From Deltaproteobacteria bacterium RBG_13_61_14 (lineage in GTDB: Bacteria > RBG-13-61-14): a stretch of 40,428 bases of DNA. Numbering within the stretch: the stretch's first letter is position 1; every line of letters starts with the position of its first letter. Where the stretch lies: NCBI GenBank assembly GCA_001797815.1, contig MGQK01000125.1, forward strand, positions 16,416 through 56,843, read 5' to 3'. Of the stretch, positions 8,501-16,779 are shown in pieces. The notes beneath the pieces were generated by a model that saw nothing but the letters and a program-made list of their open reading frames with translations, made no database searches and was not told the origin of the DNA. The position numbers and the translations under genes are program-made.

Positions 8501-9703
8501 GGTGTCCCCGTCGGTGTCCGCGTTGCAGGGGTTCGAGCCCAGGGTGGATTCGGCCTTGTTGCTCAGGCTGTCCGTATCCCCGTCGCCCAGCGAATCACCC
8601 ACCAGAATATTCACGCACGCATAACTATTCTCCCACCCGTCGGGCATGGTGTCCCCGTCGGTGTCCGCGTTGCACGGATTCGAGTTCAGGCCGTATTCGG
8701 TCTCGTTGTTAAGAGTATCGGAGTCGTAATCCAGGAGGTTATCCACCGTGTTCGCCTGCATGCAGGCCGAATGGAAATTCTCCCAGTCGTCGGGCAGCCC
8801 GTCGCCGTCGGTGTCCAGATAAGCCTGGAGCTGGACCTGGGCCTCCACCGTCTCCCCGATGCCGATGACCGGGACCGGCGGGACGAACACGTTTACCAGG
8901 ATGGCGCCCTGCGCCGTCGGCTTCACCACCATCCGCGCCCGGCCATTGGCGCTCACCCGGCCGCTGATATCGTAGCGGATCCCATCGGTCTCCTCGCAGA
9001 GCTCATCCCCGGACACCGAACAGTCCCCGCCCCAGAGGCTGGCCGAACCCGAAAGCACCTCAAAGCCCACGCCCCACCCGGCCCGGCCTTGCATCCCGAC
9101 CTTCTTCAACTCTACCTCTATGCCCACCGTCTCTCCCACCCGCACTATCGGACTGCCCGGCGGGGAAATCACGGTCAGGGCAAACGGCCCCAGGTTGACG
9201 CTTCTGTTATTCAGGAGCTGGCTGAGGAAGTTCCTGTCCGGCACGCCGATGATGCCGTTGCCGTCCAGGTCGAGCACATCCCCATAAGGAGGATTGACGT
9301 TGGAAAAGTCCGCCGGCCGGTTGTTGAGGAGCAGGTTCAATCTATTCAGATCTGGAATTCCGAAAATATAATTGCCATCGCCGTCGCCAAAGTAGCACCT
9401 GCCGGGACAAGTAGCCCCGTGATTGCCATGCTTTTCTTTCCGGCAGGGATTAGAGGTAGGCAAAGGTGTCTCACCCTCTAAAATATAGGTATTGTTGCGG
9501 TCGTAGTATTCGTGGAGGTTGGGGTTCCAGTCGGTGTCCGCATCCAAAAGCGCATCGTCAAGGAAAGGGTCCAGGCAGGGGTATAGATTTTCCCAGTCAT
9601 CGGGCATGCCGTCGCCGTCGGCATCCGCGGCGAAAAGCGGGCGCCCGAGGGAGAGGCTGGCGGAGAGGGCCAGGAGAAGAGCAATGCCGAGTTTTTTCTT
9701 CAT
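5504..9703 (-). CDS. Giant multidomain surface protein with MepA/M74-like C-terminal peptidase domain
   Basis: 1399 residues, with GAGG just before ATG 9703 and a signal peptide (MKKKLGIALLLALSAS...LFA). Domains in order: a TSP3-like calcium segment (DADGDGMPDDWEN); a dockerin-like pair (GDGDGNYIFGIPDLNRL and LDLDGNGIIGVPDRNFL, ~105-170); Ig-like sequence; four TSP3-type repeats (~295-495); Ig/cadherin-like domains; an IPT/TIG domain (~705-790); a YVTN-type propeller (VTPDGHWLLVANRATTRVAV, ISPDGSRAFVGN); and a C-terminal domain with GDMSWRKGG, H1310-RTGQDAD and GHDNHFHIRI (1387-1396). The last follows the murein endopeptidase MepA pattern GD-S--RGG...H-TG-D-D...HD-HFH, including the probable Zn ligands. 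Likely role: cell-wall cleavage or envelope attachment by a calcium-rigidified surface protein; this is inferred from domains. Confidence 0.85.
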   Translation of the reverse strand: MKKKLGIALLLALSASLSLGRPLFAADADGDGMPDDWENLYPCLDPFLDDALLDADTDWNPNLHEYYDRNNTYILEGETPLPTSNPCRKEKHGNHGATCPGRCYFGDGDGNYIFGIPDLNRLNLLLNNRPADFSNVNPPYGDVLDLDGNGIIGVPDRNFLSQLLNNRSVNLGPFALTVISPPGSPIVRVGETVGIEVELKKVGMQGRAGWGVGFEVLSGSASLWGGDCSVSGDELCEETDGIRYDISGRVSANGRARMVVKPTAQGAILVNVFVPPVPVIGIGETVEAQVQLQAYLDTDGDGLPDDWENFHSACMQANTVDNLLDYDSDTLNNETEYGLNSNPCNADTDGDTMPDGWENSYACVNILVGDSLGDGDTDSLSNKAESTLGSNPCNADTDGDTMPDGWENSYAACVNLLVGDSLADGDGDTLSNLTEYNLGSNPCSSDTDGDGMEDAWEVNYSSCVNLLVGDSLADPDTDGYTNLQEYQNGYDPCIFTDVTPPIITIVEPPDGMTTISLISIHITYSDIGLGADTATLMVYHNDVDITPTLTVGETSATGSVTGVYEGGNLIRAYIEDLAGLSAEDSALVLIESGLPPVVNIVSPLDGQAVGTNTPYFRVEYYDPGSSGVDPGTLVILLDGQPVTEKFNTYFDFAEWWVTFEDRLSPGPHTLEVWIEDYFGNVSSHEIINFTIYPSGMNPNIDTISPDFTVGGDDVVIAGTDFGNTVAVYFTGTLGRVKAEILSAGPTSITATVPGSVITGEVYVENTVNNWPVASNLQPFKYGLPYAYITNRGSHRISVYNYMEDTFPATFYPGDTTSSPTPYQADVTPDGHWLLVANRATTRVAVIDTLTNTIKKMVPLNCKTPTPGNPESLVISPDGSRAFVGNYNKVISVIELRKALDPELTGTTLCQQAVTNKLYSDGTSGFRDLDISPEGKTLLIVSNGTSADGRILSVDIGRYYLTDDNWNSLYLDHSYFPSGSGVPNANIGPYGVAFLPQSYTLDVENPWRSLVVNYGSASYRTQDALVLRVLYDVAPVPDLTSEDIIIVSTLIIPHPDCQNCSDVAVSPQGDRAFLGCYYTNNLCMAENLTNYSNNEVRAATAAVTGTGAGIREVAWTPYRNKVLAAVWFNTMAGSKLMVLDSDSVSVADGGTIKTNYYSTIAGNSVNQIFGPEGIGVWPHFDRDGDKISDLVEAVNYQGIFRENETIDYLDPTVADTVSSFPNPGMPIGMIGGFRLPDEGIGYRHFYGIQLDYNKGDNWGTLRLLQIIEAVGREWNLQHPEGPRFSIGDMSWRKGGSMCWGPGGGPPCHTYHRTGQDADLRYMRDDGSEANYTFTNIPPDPPVAGYSQPLTQELVDLFCKFGATGIYADLQGRDGLTAPPGCPMIPTAGHDNHFHIRIWRP
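8331..8820. repeat. Four intragenic 147-150 bp repeats encoding TSP3-type calcium segments
   Basis: Within the surface-protein gene, about 49-codon units recur with the core DTDGDTMPDGWENSY, a Cys, then DSL, then SNPC. The two central units are nearly identical in DNA (for example around 8481-8530 and 8628-8677), implying recent duplication or gene conversion. The unit number could vary between strains. Confidence 0.75.
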
Positions 9704-9770
9704 CCCTCACTTCCTTGGCTCGCGGTATGCGGGTTGAGGGTTACAGAATCAGCTTATAACACTGCCCTGC

Positions 9771-9799
9771 TCTTTACCATAGCGACCCCTGCTTGTCAA
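9771..9799 (-). promoter_or_regulatory. Promoter candidate for the surface-protein gene
   Basis: On the minus strand, a perfect TTGACA (9794-9799), a 17-nt spacer and a weak TAAAGA -10 (9771-9776). The leader would be about 60 nt, ending in GTGAGGG before the ATG. Confidence 0.45.
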
Positions 9800-9841
9800 G
9801 AAAAAAATGATTAAAATGATCTAGCGAGACAAAACAAGGGG

Positions 9842-11866
9842 TTAGGGTGGAGCAGGAGAAGGCTGAGAGGCTTTTAGTTTTTGCAATTCCGCTTTGATCT
9901 TGCTGTCCTGGGGATGGCGCTTGAGGTATTCCTGCAAGGCCGCAATGGCAGAATCGAGCCGGTTTTGGCGTTGGTAGAGGAGAGAGAGGTTGGAGTAGGT
10001 CTCCGGCAGGTCCGGGTCTATCTCCAGCGAGCGGCGGAATTCGGACTCGGCTTCTTCATACTTTCCCATGCTGGCGAGGGCCGCGGCGTAATTGTTGTGG
10101 GCCTCGGCATTGTAGGGCATCAACTCCACCGCCCGGGCCAAGGCGTCCGCCGCTTCCGGGTAGCGCCGGAGCTCGAGCAGGTTCTTGCCCAAATTGTTGT
10201 AAGGATGCCCGGAGCGGGGATTGTATTGAATCGCCTGTTTTAAAGTCTCGATGGCTTGCTCGCGCCGGTCGGTCAGGTTGTAGATGTTGGCCAGGTTGTT
10301 GTAAGCCTTGTCATACTTGGGGTCCAACCGGATCGCCCGCAAATAAAGCGGCTCGGCCCGCTTGGTGTCGCCGGCCTTGCCGTAAGTATCTCCCAGGACG
10401 GTCATTGTCCGCGCTTTCCTCGGCGACTTCCTCACGCAATTCCGCCAGAGCGCCTCTTCCGTCCGCCAGTCCTGGACCCGGGCCCAGGCCAGCGCCGCCC
10501 AGAGGACCGCCACCACCGCCGCGGCCGGAATCATTCTCTTTTGCGATCCGGCCAGGCGCAGGAGGGCCACGGCCACCAACAAGACGAGTCCCAGCGAAGG
10601 CAGATACAAGCGGTGGTCGAAAGCGATCTCCAGGGGGAGGAAGGTGGACTCGAGGGCGAGGTGGAGGAAGAACCACAGGGTGGCAAAGGATAACAGGGGG
10701 GTCCTCCGGGCATTGAGCACGGCCAGGACGAGCAGCGCGAGGATCCCGATCAGGGCGGGCAAGGTGGAGGGCGGGGAGAGGGCCACGGTGGAGAGGGGGA
10801 TATCGTAGTCCAGGTTCATCCAGGCCGGGAGCGGGAAGAAGAAGATGAGGAGGTAATGCCAGATCACGCGGGGCTCGGTGAGCAGGCGCTCGGCCAGGGT
10901 AAATTCCCGGCCCGCGTAATAGTCGCGGAGCTGCTGGAGAGGGTGGCCGGCCAGGACGATCACGCCGAAGACGGCCATGAAGAGCAGGGCGAGGCCTGCG
11001 GTCCAGGCGTAGCGCCGGAGCCATTTCAGGTCGAGGTCGCGGAAGCAGAAAATCTCGATCAGGAGGACGGCGAGGGGCAGGGTCGCGACAATCTCTTTGG
11101 AGCCGAGCCCCAGCCCGAAGCTGATGACTGCGCCGGCCAGGTAGAGCCAGCGAAGCGGCGACCGGATTGAATCCGGTCGCACGGAGATTCGGAAGCGGAA
11201 CCAGGCGACCAGGGCCAGGAGGTAAAACAGCACGGCCAGGCTGTTCATGCGCTGGACGATATAGACCACCGACTGGGACTGCACCGGGTTCACCAGCCAG
11301 AGCAGCGCAGCCACCAGCGCGACCAAGTCCGGCGCTCCCTGGAAGCGGCCGCGGCCGGCGAGGTAGCTCAGGAGCTGGGCGAGGAAGAGATAGACCAGGA
11401 GGCCGTTGAGGAGGTGGATGGCGAGGTTCACGGCCTGGTAGCCGGCGGGGTTGGTCCGGCCGAAGTAGTAGTTGAGGGCCAGGGTCAGGTTGGCCACCGG
11501 CCGGTGCGGGATCGCGCTTTTGAACATGGCCTGGGAAACGGCGGACAGATTGAGCGAGCGCAGGTGGATGAAGTAGTTGAGCAGGATGTTGGGCCGGTCG
11601 TCGAAATGGAAGGGATGGGAAAGCGCGTTGTGATAGACCAGAAGCCCGGCGCCCAGGATCAAGGCCGCGGCCAGCGCGCCGCGGACCGGACGGCGGCCGA
11701 CGGCCGGCTTGGCCGCGGGAACCGCGGCGGTTTTTTTTACCTTCGCCTCCTGCAGGACTTGCTCGACCTCGCGCAGTTTCAGACCCAATTCCCGCGCCAA
11801 TTCTTCCGCCGACTGCCTGGGCCAGACGCGCAGGATCTGCTTGCGCTTCTTCTTGGAGACCGCCAT
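9842..11866 (-). CDS. TMTC-like GT-C membrane protein with N-terminal HTH-like segment and C-terminal TPRs
   Basis: 674 residues. Residues 1-45 are cytosolic and basic, with a helix-turn-helix/IF2_N-like pattern (SAEELARELGLKLREVEQVL), followed by an Ala/Lys linker. Residues ~65-470 hold about ten membrane helices. The first external loop has HFDDRPN, the acidic pair expected at a GT-C active site, followed by PHRPVANL. NPVQSQSVVYIVQRMNSLAVLFY and GLGSKE match blocks in the 766-2901 protein. Residues ~485-655 hold four to five TPRs (AYNNLANIYNLTDRREQAIETL, AHNNYAAALASMGKYEEAESEF). Likely an extracytoplasmic glycosyltransferase acting on proteins, with TPRs for substrate binding, as in TMTC/POMT-type proteins; the acceptor is not known. 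The neighbouring surface protein is one possible target (speculation). Confidence 0.8.
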   Translation of the reverse strand: MAVSKKKRKQILRVWPRQSAEELARELGLKLREVEQVLQEAKVKKTAAVPAAKPAVGRRPVRGALAAALILGAGLLVYHNALSHPFHFDDRPNILLNYFIHLRSLNLSAVSQAMFKSAIPHRPVANLTLALNYYFGRTNPAGYQAVNLAIHLLNGLLVYLFLAQLLSYLAGRGRFQGAPDLVALVAALLWLVNPVQSQSVVYIVQRMNSLAVLFYLLALVAWFRFRISVRPDSIRSPLRWLYLAGAVISFGLGLGSKEIVATLPLAVLLIEIFCFRDLDLKWLRRYAWTAGLALLFMAVFGVIVLAGHPLQQLRDYYAGREFTLAERLLTEPRVIWHYLLIFFFPLPAWMNLDYDIPLSTVALSPPSTLPALIGILALLVLAVLNARRTPLLSFATLWFFLHLALESTFLPLEIAFDHRLYLPSLGLVLLVAVALLRLAGSQKRMIPAAAVVAVLWAALAWARVQDWRTEEALWRNCVRKSPRKARTMTVLGDTYGKAGDTKRAEPLYLRAIRLDPKYDKAYNNLANIYNLTDRREQAIETLKQAIQYNPRSGHPYNNLGKNLLELRRYPEAADALARAVELMPYNAEAHNNYAAALASMGKYEEAESEFRRSLEIDPDLPETYSNLSLLYQRQNRLDSAIAALQEYLKRHPQDSKIKAELQKLKASQPSPAPP

Positions 11867-11874
11867 GGCCTACC

Positions 11875-11902
11875 AGTATATCATTCCTTTCCACCGGGTA
11901 AA
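11875..11902 (-). promoter_or_regulatory. Promoter of the TMTC-like TPR gene, near-leaderless
   Basis: Minus strand: TTTACC (897-902 of 11 kb), a 16-nt spacer and TATACT (11875-11880). Only 8 nt separate the -10 box from ATG 11866, so the mRNA should begin 1-3 nt before the start codon. Confidence 0.5.
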
Positions 11903-11932
11903 ATCCTTGCTTTGATCACGATCCCAAAAGAT

Positions 11933-11962
11933 TTGACAATGGCCTGGCACTTGGGCTATACA
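11933..11962 (+). promoter_or_regulatory. Promoter of the SRPBCC-lipoprotein/CoA-ligase operon
   Basis: Perfect TTGACA (11933-11938), an 18-nt spacer and TATACA (11957-11962). This predicts a leader of about 100 nt before ATG 12070. Confidence 0.55.
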
Positions 11963-12012
11963 GAAGCATCTCGAAAATGACTTTGTTTATACAGTAATCA
12001 TTCCTGGTAGTC

Positions 12013-12069
12013 GGAAGTGTATCAATCCCGGTAGTTCCAAAACGGCAAGCCCAAGAAGGAGGATCAAAG
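12013..12069 (+). repeat. Leader segment duplicated upstream of two SRPBCC lipoprotein genes (copy 1)
   Basis: From GGAAGTG at 12013 through AAGAAGGAGGAT and the ATG, this leader aligns without gaps to 15995-16051. The downstream codons MKAKG are also shared. It is the upstream end of a gene duplication that copied the 5' leader and Shine-Dalgarno together with the coding sequence. Confidence 0.6.
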
Positions 12070-12618
12070 ATGAAGGCAAAGGGATTGGTTCACGGAGTGC
12101 TGATCGGGACAGTCTGCCTGGGGGCGGTGTTCCTGAGCGCCTGCGCCGGCTCCGGCGGCACCACCGCGGCCTCGGATGCCTTTATGGCCAGCGTGGTCAT
12201 CTCCGCGCCGGCCGAAACAGTGTTCAACTACGTGGCGGACGTCCAGCATTTGTCGGAATGGCACCCGGGGAGTTATACCAACCTGCAAGGCCAGGGACTG
12301 GGCGGCACCTTCGAGTGGTTCCACGATCTGGGCGAGACCAGCCTCCGCGGTCAAACCGTGGTGGTGGACTATATCCCCAATCAAAAGATCGGCGAGTATT
12401 TCATGGGCGACTCCAACGGGTATCTAACCCCGCTCTTCCTGCCGGTTGCCGAAGGGACCAAAGTCATCGCCGCCGCCTCCTATCACATGGAATTCCCCCA
12501 GCCGATCAAGGCTGACGAGGCCGCGTTCAAGCGGATGGTTCGGGAAGGTTGGCGGCAGGATTTAAAAAAAAGCTCAAAGCCGCGGTGGAAAAGCGATAAT
12601 TATTCCATTTCAGTATAA
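12070..12618 (+). CDS. SRPBCC (START-like) fold lipoprotein 1, with frameshifted C-terminus
   Basis: 182 residues with a lipoprotein signal (lipobox LSAC, Cys at ~25). The mature part shows the SRPBCC/polyketide-cyclase pattern: VVISAPAETVFNYVADVQHLSEWHPG, a QGQGLGGTFEW strand, then VVVDYIPNQK. This fold makes a hydrophobic ligand cavity. AAGGAGG precedes the ATG. The last residues (KKSSKPRWKSDNYSISV) are unlike its paralogs. Adding one A to the A8 run at 12564-12571 would give KKKLKAAVEKR and a stop, matching QKIKAAVEKK in the 16052 gene. So there is a one-base deletion, an assembly error or transcriptional slippage. First gene of a five-gene same-strand set. A hydrophobic-ligand carrier anchored in the envelope is the likely role. 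Confidence 0.8.
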   Translation: MKAKGLVHGVLIGTVCLGAVFLSACAGSGGTTAASDAFMASVVISAPAETVFNYVADVQHLSEWHPGSYTNLQGQGLGGTFEWFHDLGETSLRGQTVVVDYIPNQKIGEYFMGDSNGYLTPLFLPVAEGTKVIAAASYHMEFPQPIKADEAAFKRMVREGWRQDLKKSSKPRWKSDNYSISV

Positions 12619-12635
12619 CGGATGCCGGCGAACCG

Positions 12636-12661
12636 TAGGGGCACGGCCTGCCGTGCCCCTA
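12636..12661. repeat. REP-like palindrome, TAGGGGCACGGC family
   Basis: Perfect 12-bp inverted repeat (TAGGGGCACGGC and complement) around a 2-nt centre, in the 77-bp gap between the lipoprotein and ligase genes. A second, imperfect copy lies at 32368-32397. It has no T-run, so it is unlikely to be a strong terminator, though it could protect or attenuate the mRNA. Confidence 0.7.
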
Positions 12662-12695
12662 TGGGATTCCGCTCTGCCCGAAGGGAGGAAACATC

Positions 12696-14303
<1,608 letters not shown>

Positions 14304-14348
14304 GGCGAACACCAAGAGAGAAATTATGGCCAGCAAAGGAGGACGAAG

Positions 14349-15404
14349 ATGAGCGAGGAAATTTACGAGCGGCTGAGAGAGTTTATGGACAAACTTCCGG
14401 GCGGGTATCCGAAGACCCCCTCCGGGGTGGAGATGAAGATTTTGAAGAAACTGTTCCGGGAGGAAGACGCGGAACTGGTGATGAAGCTGACGCGCCGGCC
14501 GGAGGAGCTTTCCTCGGTTGCGAAGCGGACGGGCATTCCGCGGGATCAACTGGAGCGGAGGCTGGACGATCTGGCGGCCCGGGGACTCATCTTCCGGGAG
14601 CGGACCGGGGACCGGAAGAAGTATATGGCCCTCCATTTCGTGGTGGGAGTTTATGAGTTCCAGTTGAAGCGGCTGGACCGGGAGTTTTGCGAGTGGTTCG
14701 AGCAATATCTTCCCTACCTGGCGCTCTCCCTGCGGGCGGCCCAGGTCGGCCAGTTGCGGGTCATTCCGGTTCAGTCCGCGTTAAGCCCGGCCAAGCCGGT
14801 GGCGCCCTATGCCTCGGTCCGGGAGCTGGTCAAAGGCCAGGAGCTGATCGCGGTGCAGGATTGCATCTGCAAGAAGGAGCAGGGGCTGTTGGGCAAAGAG
14901 TGCACCCGGCCGCACGAGATCTGCTTGAGCTTCGGCCAGTTTGCCCGGGGGAGCATAGACCATGGCGCGGGCCGGCAGATCAGCGTGGAGGAGTGCCTGG
15001 GCATCCTGGACTTGGCCGAAAAAAACGCGCTGGTGCTCTCGCCCAGCAACACCCAGGAGCTTTCCTTCATCTGCTGTTGCTGTTCCTGCTGCTGCCCGAC
15101 CCTGCGCTACGGCAAGTATATGCCCCGACCGCAAGACGAGGTGATCTCCTACTTCCAGGCGAAAATTGACCCGGAACTGTGCTCCAATTGCGGGGCCTGC
15201 CTGGACCGCTGCCAGATTGAAGCGCTGCGGGAGGGCGAGAAGGTGACGGAAGTCATTGACGGCCGCTGCATCGGCTGCGGCCTGTGCGTGGCCGACTGCC
15301 CGGAGGAAGCCATCGCGCTTGAGCCACGCCCCGGGGCCCAGCCGCCGCCCCAGGATATGTACGAGGTCTGGGACCTGATGGCCAAAGCGAGAGGGGTGGT
15401 ATAG
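14349..15404 (+). CDS. Winged-helix / Cys-cluster / 2x[4Fe-4S] ferredoxin-domain protein
   Basis: 351 residues; AGGAGG precedes the ATG. Residues ~30-80 form a winged helix (LSSVAKRTGIPRDQLERRLDDLAARGLIF). A middle domain has CICKKEQGLLGKECTRPHEIC, a likely metal site, then an unusual CCCCSCCC run (242-249). The C-terminus has two classic [4Fe-4S] motifs: Cys278, 281, 284 and 288, and Cys307, 310, 313 and 317. This layout occurs in uncharacterised anaerobe proteins, often near acyl-CoA metabolism genes. It may be a redox partner or an Fe-S-dependent regulator for the adjacent ligase pathway. Soluble and cytosolic. Family placement is good; the role is inferred. Confidence 0.8.
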   Translation: MSEEIYERLREFMDKLPGGYPKTPSGVEMKILKKLFREEDAELVMKLTRRPEELSSVAKRTGIPRDQLERRLDDLAARGLIFRERTGDRKKYMALHFVVGVYEFQLKRLDREFCEWFEQYLPYLALSLRAAQVGQLRVIPVQSALSPAKPVAPYASVRELVKGQELIAVQDCICKKEQGLLGKECTRPHEICLSFGQFARGSIDHGAGRQISVEECLGILDLAEKNALVLSPSNTQELSFICCCCSCCCPTLRYGKYMPRPQDEVISYFQAKIDPELCSNCGACLDRCQIEALREGEKVTEVIDGRCIGCGLCVADCPEEAIALEPRPGAQPPPQDMYEVWDLMAKARGVV

Positions 15405-15406
15405 AT

Positions 15407-15428
15407 GCGCGGCTGAGGTCAGCCGCGC
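15407..15428. repeat. REP-like palindrome, GCGCGGCTGA family
   Basis: Perfect 10-bp inverted repeat (GCGCGGCTGA/TCAGCCGCGC) around GG and followed by CCCC, placed 2 nt after the Fe-S gene's stop. A near-identical copy lies at 39020-39041. Confidence 0.7.
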
Positions 15429-15450
15429 CCCTAAAGAAAAAGGAGGGAAG

Positions 15451-15957
15451 ATGAAAGGCAGAGGCAAGTCTTGGGGAATGGTTCTGGTTGGTCTGACGCT
15501 GGTTTTCCTGGCCGGGTGCGCGGCCACCATGTCCGGCGTGGAGATCGCCGACGTCGAGATCCAGGCGCCGGTAGAGAAGGTTTTCGATTACGTGGCGGAC
15601 TACAACAACCTGCCGCATTACATCCCTGAGGTCAAGCGGGTAAGCAATATCCAAGGACAAGGGCTGGGGACCACGTTCGATTGGACCGTGGAATCGAAGG
15701 GACATCGCTCCCAAGGCCGGACGGTGGTGGTGGATTATGTGCCCAACCAGAAAATCGTCCTGAATTCCACCTGCGGCAAGATTATCACGGAAATTTTCCA
15801 GCCCTTGCCGGATGGGGGAACCCGGCTTATCGTCTCCGTGTTCTATGCCGCGGAAGTGCCGATCGAAGGCAAGCCGGTGAAGAAAATAGTGGTCAAGGGC
15901 ACCCGGGAAATGTTCGAGGGCATGGTCCAAAACATCAAGGCCGAGATGGAAAAATGA
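15451..15957 (+). CDS. SRPBCC (START-like) fold lipoprotein 2
   Basis: 168 residues. The signal ends in lipobox LAGC (Cys ~24), and AAGGAGG stands before the ATG. VEIQAPVEKVFDYVADYNNLPHYIPEV, then QGQGLGTTFDW, then VVVDYVPNQK match the two paralogs at 12070 and 16052. The C-terminal helix (EMFEGMVQNIKAEMEK) is complete. It is more distant from the other two and lacks their MKAKG leader duplication. An envelope-anchored hydrophobic-ligand binder is the likely role; SRPBCC proteins can also be enzymes (aromatase/cyclase), but I see no catalytic signature. Confidence 0.85.
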   Translation: MKGRGKSWGMVLVGLTLVFLAGCAATMSGVEIADVEIQAPVEKVFDYVADYNNLPHYIPEVKRVSNIQGQGLGTTFDWTVESKGHRSQGRTVVVDYVPNQKIVLNSTCGKIITEIFQPLPDGGTRLIVSVFYAAEVPIEGKPVKKIVVKGTREMFEGMVQNIKAEMEK

Positions 15958-15994
15958 TCCAGGGGCAGGCCTCAAATTAAACCGTAAAGATTTT

Positions 15995-16051
15995 GGAAGT
16001 GCCTTAAGCCCGTTAGTTGGAAAACGGCGAGCATAAGAAGGAGGATTTAAA
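15995..16051 (+). repeat. Leader segment duplicated upstream of two SRPBCC lipoprotein genes (copy 2)
   Basis: Counterpart of 12013-12069, with the same spacing from GGAAGTG to the AAGAAGGAGGAT ribosome site and the MKAKG start. Confidence 0.6.
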
Positions 16052-16600
16052 ATGAAGGCAAAGGGTTTTCGTTACGGAATGTTGCTGGCGGTGGGCCTGG
16101 GCGCGTTGTTGCTGAGCGCCTGCTCCCCACCGCCGCCGGCACCGTCGCCCGCCCCCAACCGGGTGGCTGGTTTGTCGGACATATCCATTTCCAGAGTGGA
16201 GATCGCGGCGCCGCCGGAAGCCGTGTTTTCTTACCTGGCCGATCCGGCCCATTTTTCGGAATGGGAATGGTCGAAAATCAGCAACGTCCTGGGTCAGGGA
16301 TTGGGCCGGACCAATGATTGGTCAATCGAATTTCAGGGCAAAAAATTAAGCGGGCATTCCGTGGTGGTTGATTACATTCCCAACCAAAAATGGTCCGCGG
16401 CTTGGAACGGCGACTTTCATGGAACCGACACTTGGCTCTTTGTGCCAACAGGCGCGGGAACCAAGCTTATTTTCATCCAATACGGCGCCGCGGTCGGACC
16501 GGATATGACCCAGGAGGCCTGGGACGCCGTTGTCCAGGAAGCGAAGAAAAACATCGAGCAGACCCTGCAAAAGATCAAGGCCGCGGTGGAAAAAAAGTAG
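16052..16600 (+). CDS. SRPBCC (START-like) fold lipoprotein 3
   Basis: 182 residues with lipobox LSAC (Cys ~25), followed by a Pro-rich linker (SPPPPAPSPAP) that sets the domain off from the membrane. VEIAAPPEAVFSYLADPAHFSEWEWS, GQGLGRTNDWSIEF and VVVDYIPNQKW give the fold. The C-terminal helix VVQEAKKNIEQTLQKIKAAVEKK is intact and shows what the 12070 paralog has lost. It is closest to the 12070 protein, with which it shares the start MKAKG and the leader. Last gene before a terminator-like hairpin. Confidence 0.85.
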   Translation: MKAKGFRYGMLLAVGLGALLLSACSPPPPAPSPAPNRVAGLSDISISRVEIAAPPEAVFSYLADPAHFSEWEWSKISNVLGQGLGRTNDWSIEFQGKKLSGHSVVVDYIPNQKWSAAWNGDFHGTDTWLFVPTGAGTKLIFIQYGAAVGPDMTQEAWDAVVQEAKKNIEQTLQKIKAAVEKK

Positions 16601-16663
16601 ATGCGCTTTAAGCCCGAAGAGGGAATCATGTCGCATCGCTAAATCCGATTTCGCGCGGCCATG

Positions 16664-16698
16664 AGCGGAGGGGATGAATTCTTCTCCGCTTTTATTTT
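16664..16698 (+). terminator. Intrinsic terminator of the SRPBCC/CoA-ligase operon
   Basis: AGCGGAG / CTCCGCT stem with a 13-nt loop, followed directly by TTTTATTTT. Confidence 0.65.
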
Positions 16699-16717
16699 CG
16701 GCCTAGCATAATTGTAG

Positions 16718-16747
16718 CCCACCCTTCGCATTCACGCGAAGGGTGGG
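16718..16747. repeat. Perfect palindrome between convergent genes
   Basis: 12-bp arms CCCACCCTTCGC / GCGAAGGGTGGG with a 6-nt loop. It lies between the operon terminator and the 3' end of the minus-strand ThDP gene. It may be a REP element or a bidirectional 3' barrier. Confidence 0.65.
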
Positions 16748-16779
16748 TCTCCTGTGCACTGTCCACCGTGCACTGCGCA

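Noticed and set aside
8084-9481. 465-codon plus frame opposite the surface protein
   Set aside because: It is the antisense of the TSP3/dockerin-coding region and its repeats mirror those of the real gene.
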